Below, piece by piece: positions 44,228 through 53,073 of a DNA stretch of 64,000 nt. This DNA comes from Allomyces macrogynus ATCC 38327 (Eukaryota > Blastocladiomycota > Blastocladiomycetes > Blastocladiales > Blastocladiaceae). The notes beneath the pieces were generated by a model that saw only the letters and a program-made list of their open reading frames with translations, was not told the origin of the DNA and searched no databases. The position numbers and the translations under genes are program-made. How positions within the stretch are numbered: position 1 is the first letter of the stretch; each line of letters starts with the position of its first letter. The stretch lies in NCBI GenBank assembly GCA_000151295.1, contig GG745339.1, forward strand, positions 964,023 through 1,028,022, read 5' to 3'.

Positions 44228-45171
44228 CTACTCGTCGGCTGCCACGAGCCGCAGCAGAGCGCGCAGCTCGTCGAGGTGCTCGATCCTCGTGTCCGGGTCG
44301 ACGAGTGCATGGTGTGCGCCGTTCTCGATAGTGTGCACGTAACACGCCATCGCGCCCGCGGCCTGCGCGCACTTGACGTCGTCAGTGCCGTCGCCGACCA
44401 TTAGAATCGGCCGCGGGGATGTTCTACGTGCTCTCCACTCATGAGTCCAGCCACTCTCCACACCAACCATTAAGGAAACGACACATCTAAACGTTCCCAC
44501 AACCGCGCAATGTACTCCAACGGATCCGGGAACGGTTTCGTCGGCCGGACCGTATCCCTCGTCACGACCGGCTCAAACTTGTACCCGCTCGCATGGTGCT
44601 GCAACAGATGGTCCACCGGGTCCATGTTGTTGTGCGTCAAGATAGCTTTCGGGACCTTGGCGGTCTCGAGAAACTGCATGAGCGCGTGGTACCCGGGCGC
44701 CATTTCCATGGCGAGCATCGCCTCGTGCTCCATTTCGCGAATGATCGACTCAGCACGGGTTCGGATGGGAGAGCGTGCGCGAGAATATCGTCGTTGGCGG
44801 AAAGGGAGAGGCGCGTGCGCATGAGCGCGAAGTCGAGGACCGGGACGGTCAGTGCGCCATCCATGCTGCACCGACGTGTTGCGTCAGTACGTGGACGCGA
44901 GTGCCGGGCAAGGATCGGCTTGCGGGGGTACATACTCGAACACGATCCCGCGCACGGTACGCCCCGCGATCCGACCGGCGGCGGGCGCGCGCGCGATACG
45001 CAGCATGCCTTGCGGCAGGGTGGATGTGGACAGTGATCTTGCGGCGCTGACGCTGGCGCGTGCTGCGGCCGCTGCGATGGTCGGCAGGGGAATGGTCTCG
45101 GATGTTGGTGCAGCAGTTGCAGCAGGCTTGGGGTCGGAGGGAGCGTGGTCCATCTTGGCGTGCAGATCCAT
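44228..45171 (-). CDS. HAD-superfamily hydrolase (phosphoglycolate-phosphatase-like), frameshifted
   Basis: Three exons in transcript order: 44936-45171, 44480-44865, 44228-44423. HAD motifs: VRGIVFDMDGALTVPVLDF (motif I, nucleophile and acid/base Asp; the usual DGT is DGA), KAILTHNNMDP (motif II Thr), RPTKPFPDPLEY (motif III Lys) and ILMVGDGTDDVKCAQAAGA (motif IV Asp pair). An alpha-helical cap lies between motifs I and II. A one-base frameshift near 44750-44760 joins SANDDILAHALPS to ESIIREMEHEAMLAMEMAPG, and exon phase confirms exactly one missing base. The N-terminus (SVSAARSLSTSTLPQGMLRI) looks like a mitochondrial presequence. The start at 45171 is tentative and an upstream exon is possible. 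The final intron donor is atypical (GTTTCC). Confidence 0.75.
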
Positions 45172-46322
45172 GCTTGTCCTTGGTGCGCGGTACGGTGAGC
45201 GTCGTCGAGCGTGGCGTTGGCGTCGTCGCCGTGGAGGAACGGCTCCATCGTGTTTACGGCGGCGTTGTGGAGGTGGTCGATCGCGTCGCACAGCACGACT
45301 CGGGCCATGACACGTGCAACACGCGAGATTCGCGTGACCATGGACTGCGCCACATTCAGCGCCTCACAAAGCCGGGCGCCACCGGCAGGCCACTCGTTCG
45401 AACCACGGAGCTGGCGCGCGTCTAGTGCATCACAGCAAAAGTGCGACGTCCACTACTTGCTGCTCAAGTTCCCCCGAACGCAAGAGCGCCCACGTACCGC
45501 GGCCCGTTCTTGGCGCCCGTCGCGAACATGGATGGCGCACGCGTGGGCCCGGCGTCGGGTGCAGCTCGGGTGAGAGTTTCAATCGGAACAACCACCACGT
45601 TTTCCATGGTGAGCGGGATGGAATCTCCGCCAGCGTTCGACTACCTGCAGCCACTTCTTGGAGTGGGTTGTGGAGCGCGAGCACACGCTCTTTGATCGCG
45701 CTCTCCTGTCCATTTCCGTGCTCCAACCGCCCGACCTCGTTCTTGCCGCAAATGTGTGTATCAATCAATGGACTGTTTGCCGCGTCCTGCCCACGGTTGC
45801 GCAAGTATTTTTACTCGACGCGAGCGATACGCACACCGGTTCGCGATGCCCTTCGACATGCGCCAGGTGCCGGCCAATCCAATGGCCAGCGATTGATTCT
45901 TCTGCGACCAACGTACCAACATGACCATGGATGGGTGAGTGCACGCTCATCAGCACTGAGGGAGGGATGCGTCGATGAAGTGACCGTCAAATATTCGAAA
46001 ACGGGCCGATACGCCCCCCTCTCAGCGTGCCATCGCCGCGCGTCGAAACGCGGTTGGCATGCCCGTCCACCCGGACCCTTGGTCGGCCAGGGAAGTTTGA
46101 ACTCGGTGGGCGTCACGACAAACGGGTGTGACCCTCCTCCACCCGCTGAAACGCACGCACGAGAAATCGTTGCTGACTCGATAGCGAAACAAGTGGCGAC
46201 GCGCGTCATCCATACTTGGCTCGGGGGCGAAACGAGAGAGCCGACGAACTGATGCATGTGGTGGTCCACTCTCCACATCCAAAACTATAGCTTGACACAA
46301 TTGCTCTCGCTGTTTTGAAACA
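45172..46322. other. Gene-poor interval upstream of P2X
   Basis: About 1.15 kb. A minus-strand frame just upstream of the HAD gene, beginning MVTRISRVARVMARVVLCDA, has coding-like composition and could be an upstream exon, but I cannot join it. The rest, up to the P2X ATG, shows no recognisable gene. Confidence 0.4.
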
Positions 46323-48298
46323 ATGAAGAGAAGGGGCTGTGAACTCGATGAGATCTTTGCGTACAACACGTTCAAGACCGTCAAGGTACGGCTTGCTCGA
46401 TCCTCGTGGTGCAGCGCGATCCAACCTTGGAGATCATGCTAACCGTATTCCATCAATCGGATCAGGTCCGCGACAGGAGGCTCGGTTTGCTGCACTACAC
46501 CCTCATTCTCGGGATCATGGGTTACATCGTTGCGACAATCATCGTCAAGCAGCTCTACCTGTCAACCGAGGAAGTGACGGGAGGTCCGTCCCCACCCTTG
46601 CCCACCCCATTCGACCGTTCGCTCACGCTCGCGTCTCTCCACCAGGATCCGTGCGCACGACCATTCTCCCGCCCCCAAACTTGACCACGCCCGACTACTG
46701 CCGGACCAACGCGGACAAGGCGCCGTGCGTGTTCCTGACCGCCGGTCAAGTCATGCCGCAGCAGGAGGAGGCCGCCATGTTCATCACGACGCGGCTCACG
46801 GCCACCAACGCGTCGGCCCTCCCCGAGTCGTGCGTCGTCCCGCCGGGGACGCCGCCGGGATTGACCCTTGATCCGGCGTGTTTGCCGCAGTTTCCCAAAG
46901 CGGGTGCGGCGCTGTACTACGCGGCTGCGGTTGAGGATTACACGGTGCGTGTGATCGCGGTGGGAACGGCATTTCGCACCAGAACACTGATTCTCGCTCA
47001 TTCGCCGTAGATCATGGTCGAGCACACGGTGCGCGGGTACAAGACGGACATTTCCTCGCGCAACGGCGATCTCAAGGGCATCATGATGGACTCGACCGGC
47101 ACGCCGATTCGTGCGTACGCGCCGAGTAATATCTCGCGCGACGAGCAGCAGGCGATCGCACGCGACGTGAAGGGCGCGCCCGTCGTCGTGCGACCGGCGA
47201 ATATTGCCGGGGATATTTTCACGGGTGCGTTGAGGATTCTCCACCGGTTTTGGAGGGGTCAGTCTGATGATTGTGTGTGGTGTGTAGTGCGCGACGTGTT
47301 GAACGCGGCGGGGATCACGTCGCTTGACGCGCTGTCGGTCTCGCCATCGGCGTACCCGGGAGAGACGTTGCGGCACAGCGGTGTAGTGGTCATTGGTATG
47401 TGCGGCGGATTCGGTGTTTGATTGGGGGATGGTTGTGCTGACGGGATCGAGTTGCGCTAGTCATGATCGAGTACGCCAACGAATTGCTCCACCCTCGCGT
47501 CATTAGGTACAACTACCACATCTCGACAATGACGGGCGCCGAGGCCAAGGTGCGAATCATTTCCGGCTTCTTTCGCGTTGGGTCAGCACTGACGCTGCTG
47601 ACGGCAACAGCAAGTCTCCTTGATCCAAGTCCCGGGCAACGGCACCGCGCCGATCCTGCAACAGTGGTCACGTCACGGCATCCGTATCAAGTTTGTCCAG
47701 ACTGGCAAAGTTGGCGGTACGCACTATTTCTCGCCCCTCCGCGCTCCACGACCATCTCACCCACCAACCCATCCGGCTCCCTGTCACAGAGTTCGAACTG
47801 ATCGCCGTCCTCACCAGCCTCGTCGCGTCCCTCGCGCTCTTCCGCCTCGCCGTGATGCTCGTGGAAATCATCATGCTCTACTTCCTCCCTCAAAGAGACA
47901 CTTACCGCAGCTACAAGTACGACATCACCGAAGACTTTTCGATCCTGCGGTCCACGCACGAGCACACGCACCCACGGCACCACCACAGCGTGCTCTCGCC
48001 GCCGATGCGTACGGCCTCGGCGCCGCCACTCTCCGCCCCATCCGCACTCGCGGCACGAAGTGTTCTGATTCCGAAACCAGCGAGTGTCGCGACGGGTTCG
48101 ATTTCGGTGAGCGAGACGTCGCCACCGTCGAGTGTGTTCGGCGCCGAGTCATGTGTCGGGAGTGCGGTCGGGATGGTGAATGGGAGCGCGGTTGGGAGTA
48201 GGAGTCGGCCGTCGACGCTCGTGAATGCCGCGACGCCCGCGGGGTCGCCGCTGGCCAAGGGGGTCGCAGTGGGGGACCGTGTGCAGCCAGGACCGTGA
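46323..48298 (+). CDS. P2X: P2X receptor (ATP-gated cation channel)
   Basis: Trimeric ATP-gated, calcium-permeable cation channel; P2X proteins occur in animals, Dictyostelium, green algae and a few early fungi including Allomyces. Eight phase-consistent exons (46323-46385, 46466-46583, 46646-46944, 47011-47224, 47288-47395, 47461-47549, 47611-47716, 47790-48298) give 501 residues. The N-terminus YNTFKTVK carries the TxK motif. TM1 is about residues 29-48 (LLHYTLILGIMGYIVATIIV). The ectodomain contains RYNYHISTMTGAEAK and LIQVPGNGTAPILQQWSRHG. The pre-TM2 block IRIKFVQTGKVGEFELI matches the vertebrate GIRFDILVTGKAGKFDII. TM2 is about 336-365 (LIAVLTSLVASLALFRLAVM). YRSYK just after TM2 fits the YxxxK trafficking motif. 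The ectodomain has only a few cysteines, unlike vertebrate P2X. A long Ser/Pro-rich tail follows. Confidence 0.9.
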
Positions 48299-48454
48299 CG
48301 AGGGTGGGATGGATGGACGATGTATTTTTGGTGCGGGTTGGAATAGATTTTTGGAGGATTCATTTTGTGCTGCAACGCGGGAGTTTGGACATTCGTGCGT
48401 TAACGGCGGTGCGTTGCTTCCCGTACATCAGCGTCATGTCAAATTGATCGCGGA

Positions 48455-49215
48455 CTAGAGCACAGGTTCATGCCCATGGTACATCACATTTTCACTCAAG
48501 CGCGGGCGGGGTGTGGGGAGCCATAAAATGCTAGCAAAATGACAGAAAACAATAATCACCGGCAAAGTAAAAACAACTCCCCATTCTGTCTCATCCATTT
48601 CATGCATCAGTAGGTATTCGTACACGCTCGACGAGCAAAGGGCACCAGCAGTCTCGGTGCTTGGACCCACGACGGAGAAGACCGCCGTGAGAACCAACAG
48701 CCATCTTTTCCATAAACTCCGCCGCGCACAGTGCGCTGCCTATGGATAGGACAGCAAGCAAGAACAAACAAACAAATGACACCACCAGCACCGCAGAGAG
48801 CAAGATTGGTGAGGGAGGAAGAGCTGCCGCGGCGGGGGGGGGGGGGGGGGGGCGCCCCTTTTTACCCCCCCCAGGTCCCCCTCCCCCCATTTCCCCTGAA
48901 TATAAAAAAAATAAAATTTGGGTGGCCCCTCGCCCGACCGGCTTTGCCCGCCTTAACGAGGGAGGGGAGGGGGGATCCGGGGGGGTGAACACTCCAAATT
49001 TTATTTGTTCTTGGAAGGATCCTCTTGGAACCCCAGGTGACCGAGAAGCCCACCCACAACGTTTTCCGCTCAATGACGGAAATGGCGAAACCGATCAGCT
49101 GCGTTTGGCTCATGAACACTCCATTCGCGCTCACGTGCTGAAGATCACTGAGCTCCAGTCGGCAAACTTCGTTCGCTCGCGTCAAATCGATGATGGTTGG
49201 GACGAGTCCTCGCAT
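48455..49215 (-). CDS. Possible small membrane protein, model broken by poor sequence
   Basis: Two coding-like pieces. From ATG 49215: MRGLVPTIIDLTRANEVCRL, then MSQTQLIGFAISVIERKTLW and VGFSVTWG. The 3' piece follows a CCATAG acceptor near 48744: WLLVLTAVFSVVG and EWGVVFTLPVIIVFCHFASI, ending at 48455 and containing two probable transmembrane segments. Between them lies a homopolymer-rich stretch that cannot be read reliably. No family is recognised. The start is only 24 bp from the start of the opposite-strand membrane gene, which is suspicious. Confidence 0.3.
48834..49012. other. Homopolymer-rich, probably low-quality sequence
   Basis: Contains a 19-G run (48834-48852) followed by stretched runs of C, T and A (for example CCCCCCC, AAAAAAAATAAAA, GGGGGG). 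These look like base-calling at the end of a read rather than natural sequence. Treat any frame or splice site here as unreliable. Confidence 0.6.
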
Positions 49216-49238
49216 TTGAATAAGAACAATTCTACAGC

Positions 49239-49936
49239 ATGGCTACGAGTATTCTCTCGCTGCGGTTCCTGACCGCAGTCGGGCTCACCATCACGTCCCT
49301 GACGTGTCTGGCCAGCCGAGTACGTTCAGCCGGATTGCCGGCGCCGTCACCGGGTGGAGAACTTTCAATCGGAAAAGGAAGGATCAATTCTAGCATTTAG
49401 AACCCGCACGTTGTCGCTGCCCTCTCCGCCGTGTACACAGCCGCCGATTACACAGCCGCCGATACAGCGTGCGTTGACGATGCGCTCACTGGCTGTTTCC
49501 AGTCCCGCTCATCTGCGACATAAATAGAGCCATCAGCGCGCATATTCTGATCACGCTTGGCCCGCTCGTCAATTTCGCTGGCATTTTCACGGGCGTGACC
49601 GTGTTCCGGCCGCTCGTCAACCTGTTCTGTACGTCTGTCTGGCCGCGCCGCGACATTCACGACAACACATCTGACCAGCTCACGCCAGACATTGTCGACC
49701 ACGGTCTCGGCGCAATGTGGCTGCTCGCGTATACGATGCAGCCGCGCATGGACTATCGCGTGCTGTGGTATATCTTTTTGTGGACGAGGTGCGCGCTCCT
49801 CTCCACCTTGTTGCAACGCAATATCGACTTACTGACCTCCGACCAAATATCATCCTCCAGCCTACCCGTGCTCGTCTTTGAGCTCGCGGCAATCGCCGTG
49901 CAGTGGCGACTGACGCGACTGAAACTGGCCCTGTAA
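49239..49936 (+). CDS. Small multi-pass membrane protein, unrecognised; one exon join unresolved
   Basis: Exons 49239-49319, about 49401 to 49430-49470, 49503-49628, 49689-49788 and 49861-49936. The last three joins keep phase and carry clear splice sites (GTACGT, GTGCGC donors; CTGACC before acceptors). Hydrophobic segments: FLTAVGLTITSLTCLAS, ILITLGPLVNFAGIFTGVTV, MWLLAYTM, VLWYIFLWTR and SLPVLVFELAAIAVQW, suggesting four or five membrane passes. Exon 2 contains a perfect 15-bp tandem duplication (49434-49463), and none of its donor sites restores phase to exon 3, so this allele may be damaged. A TTCTACAG acceptor-like sequence just before the ATG hints at an upstream exon. Family unknown. 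Confidence 0.45.
49434..49463 (+). repeat. Perfect 15-bp tandem duplication
   Basis: Two adjacent copies of TACACAGCCGCCGAT inside the second exon of the small membrane-protein gene. Confidence 0.9.
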
Positions 49937-49993
49937 CGCAGATCAAAAGCAATGGATGCAAAACTTTTGTGTTTTCTACCAGCAGCCATTGGG

Positions 49994-51867
49994 CTACAAC
50001 TTGGCGCGATGCAACGGGTCCAGCTTGAACTTGAGGTCGCGGCGCGCCTTGGATCCGCTCACGTCCCAGTCCTTGAACAGCTGCAACAGCTGCCGCATGT
50101 CCTGTGCAAGCGTCGGGTGCGCCTGAATCTCCTTGTTCGAAAAGATCGAGTTCAAAACTAGCATCGTGAAAGAATCGGTGAGCCACCATCCGAGGACAAA
50201 AGGCACGCGTCAAACAAAACGTACTCCACGGCAAATGATACGAATTCAATCGGTGCGGCGCGTCAAACGGCACAATCTCGCACCCTTTACTCGGCGTCGA
50301 ACCAAACAGACTCGACCAGAGCCCGCTCCCTTGCGCGGCTGGTCGTGGGCGGTCGGCAAAGAGGAAGTTGATGGCGAGTTCGTAGACACGCACGTCCTCG
50401 TAGAGCGTCGAGTGGCCCGTGCCAAAGTAGAGCGACCCGGCGACCACGTCGCTCAGGTAGACGAGCAGGTCCTGGTCGGAAAGACCTGCGTTGCGCAGCT
50501 TGAGCGCAAACACGACCAGGTGCGGCAAAAAGTCGTTGGGGAAGAATTGCTCGGCTTCGATGAAGACGGCGCGGTAGACGTTGGGGTGCGAGAGAGCGTG
50601 GAAGGCCGATGAGTAAAGCTAGGGAGCAAAGAGGAAAATGAGATGGCGGGCAGCGGATTTAGAAGGGGAATGCGAGACCGTACGGGTACGACTTGGTCGA
50701 GCCAGCTCGACACGAGCACTAGCCTAATGTCGTGCTCCAGTAACCGCTCGACGGCCTTGTAGTACCGCTTGGCCACGGGCGAGTCGTGCTTGTTGAACTC
50801 GAACAGCTCGCGCGCCGCGTCGGCCTCGAGGTACTTGACATACATGGACGAGCCGTTCCACGGGAACGGGCCGTGCGAGATGCCGGCTTGCGCGAGGATC
50901 ACGACGCGTTGCCTTTTTGGGTCAATAATTCCCTAGATATCGTCAAACAACAGCAAATGAACACGGGAGAGCCATCACCACCACCCCTCTTCATCCCCCA
51001 AGTCCGTACCGTCTCAATCAACCTCTCCACGAGCATAATTGACGTCGGCGTGCCCTGGCTATGCGTCGCAACAAACACGGTCGTCGCCGACTCGATCTGG
51101 TGCTGCCAGTAGCTCTTATGCGACGGCCACGACTCTTTCGCCTTCTCGCCCGGATGCGAGTGCGCCAAGTCGATGACCTGCTCAAACAAGTGGTCCACGC
51201 GGTCCTCGACTTTGCCCTCCCACTCGAGCGGGACCAGCGTCACCTTCGACGCCGGCAACTCGGCGCCCGGGTAATGGTGCTGCACCCATTTTTGCAGCGC
51301 CAAATGCATCTGCTCGCAGAACTTGCGCGACGTGCCCGTGGGCTCCCCGACAATGCGCTGCACGGTCCGGATCGGGAACCATCCGTGGATGCCGAGGACC
51401 GCGACCCGGTCGAGTGACGCGGGCACACCGTACCGCTTCGTCCACGACACGGGCGCGGCGTTCGTGGAACTCGTCCAGTTCGCGGGCATCCACGCACCGA
51501 CCCACTGCCCGAGCCGCGTAGCAAACACGCGGTCGATACTGTCGAGCAGCTGCACGCTCGTCGCCGTTGGTCTTGGCGCGACCGCACGCTGCACCTCCTC
51601 CTCGCCGGTCTCGCCATTCGTGACCAACTTCTGCGTGTTGTTCACGATCGCCGCCATCGCATGCGTCGGCGTATACTCGCACCACGGCAGCACGACATTG
51701 ACGGGATTGTGCCGCTGGCGTGGTGGGGGGCGGTTCGTCTGGTTGGCGTCCTCGATGGCCGTGCGCGCGGCCGCGTCCTCGGCAGCGGTCAATGGGTCGG
51801 CGGCCGGGTCGGGGGCCACGGGCGGCACGCGCACGCCCGCGAGTAGCCGCGGCCAGTAGGCCTTCAT
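49994..51867 (-). CDS. YML020W-type protein with alpha/beta-hydrolase-like HSQG motif
   Basis: Homologue of the fungal family of yeast Yml020w, uncharacterised and lipase-like. Exons in transcript order, 51010-51867, 50684-50932, 50225-50618 and 49994-50157, give 554 residues from ATG 51867. Family blocks: VAVLGIHGWFPIRTVQRIVG then EPTGTS; VTLVPLEWEGKVEDRVDHLF; TVFVATHSQGTPTSIMLVER (HSQG in the place of a nucleophile elbow); GISHGPFPWNGSSMYVKYLE; ARELFEFNKHDSPVAKRYYK; LVSSWLDQVVP; HPNVYRAVFIEAEQF; and TGHSTLYEDVRVYELAINFL. The frame continues upstream of ATG 51867 through PVLDKYLARALSVR to a stop, without another ATG, so an upstream exon is likely. Substrate unknown; an esterase/lipase role is inference. 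It converges with the membrane-protein gene. Confidence 0.82.
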
Positions 51868-52190
51868 GCGCACGCTTAGCGCGCGGGCCAGGTACTTGTC
51901 GAGCACGGGCACGGTGGGCAAAGGGCGGCTCCGGCGGTGGAGAAGCTCGAGGGGCCGGAGAGCGCGCGCGAATTGCTGCTGGTCGGTGCGCGGTTACCGG
52001 CTTCGTGGTTGGTTGGTCGTTGATGGTTCGATGGTCGTGGATGGCTGGTTTGGTTGTTGGTCGCGAGGGTGAAAGTGGGGATGTGGGGACACGGCTGAGC
52101 CGGAAGAGCGTGCGGTGAAGGCGAAAGCGTGCTTGTCACGTCCGCTGCGGGGCAGACGCGTCTCGCACACGGAGATCACTGCTTCCCACC
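51868..52190. other. Divergent interval between the YML020W-type and TPR-like genes
   Basis: About 320 bp. It may include an unplaced first exon of the minus-strand gene. Nothing else is visible. Confidence 0.4.
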
Positions 52191-52967
52191 ATGTTCGCCG
52201 GCGGGCTGAACCAGCTGCAGCTGGACGAGCCCGCGGCCGCCCAACGAACCGACCGACGGCCACATCGCCAGCAAGCGCCTGCAGTTGCTGCGCCGCGCCG
52301 CACGCTCAACCCTCGGCCCTCGACCCTCAATCCTCGACCGTCGACCACCATGCCGCCACCCCCACTCCGCACCGCCGGCGCCCCCACGGGCCCCAACGCC
52401 GGTGGCACTTCAACGCACGCCTCCGAGTATGCTGACTTCGAGTCCTTCAGCCCCATCATGACGCGCGACGAGATGCTCGACTGGTTCTCGCGACGTCTCG
52501 GTCGTGCAGCCGACGCGGCCGACGTGTTCAAGGTCGGCAAGGAATTCTACCAGCTCGGCGCCTACTCGCGCGCGCTCGTGTGCCTGCAGCACTATGTCGC
52601 CCTTCCCGGCGCGATCACCGCGGGGCGGCACTTGTTGGCGTATTGTTACTTGTCGCTCGGCGAACTCGAGAATGCGTTGATTGAGTTCAAGGCGTGTGTG
52701 CTCGGTGAGTACTTTCCGCGGCGGTACTCGAGGAAGAGCAAGGTGGAGGAACTGACCACGGGCGACGGGGAGGTAGAAAACTTCCACGAGGACTGGCAAA
52801 TGGTCGTCGAGCTCGCCATCGAAATCGAGGAGGCGCGCAGACAACAAACCACCAATAACCCACGTCACTTGATGAACCAGGACATGCTCGCGGCCGCGAC
52901 TGCCGCTGACGTTGCAAACATGTCGCTCGACTCGAGCAACGCGAGCAATGTCCTCGCCGCCATGTGA
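52191..52967 (+). CDS. TPR-like helical protein
   Basis: A single-exon frame. The core, SPIMTRDEMLDWFSRRLGRA, VFKVGKEFYQLGAYSRALVC and AGRHLLAYCYLSLGELENAL then IEFKACVLGEYF, has the helix-turn-helix spacing of tetratricopeptide repeats (G..Y..L..Y..A). It is followed by a charged helix (WQMVVELAIEIEEARRQ). I do not recognise the family. Two starts are possible: ATG 52191 (258 residues) and ATG 52350 (205 residues, ACCACCATGCC context). The 53 residues between them are low-complexity and translate a degenerate CTCRACCCTCG repeat (52306-52346). That looks like a pyrimidine-rich leader, so I favour 52350. Confidence 0.6.
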   Translation: MFAGGLNQLQLDEPAAAQRTDRRPHRQQAPAVAAPRRTLNPRPSTLNPRPSTTMPPPPLRTAGAPTGPNAGGTSTHASEYADFESFSPIMTRDEMLDWFSRRLGRAADAADVFKVGKEFYQLGAYSRALVCLQHYVALPGAITAGRHLLAYCYLSLGELENALIEFKACVLGEYFPRRYSRKSKVEELTTGDGEVENFHEDWQMVVELAIEIEEARRQQTTNNPRHLMNQDMLAAATAADVANMSLDSSNASNVLAAM

Positions 52968-53073
52968 TCCGTGCTTGTAAATGCCATCCAAACTGTTCCA
53001 AAGATGAGTGTGTGCCTATTAAATTGCCGGCCACCAACGGCCCGCCATGCAGTCTCCCGCCCGTCAGTCCCCG

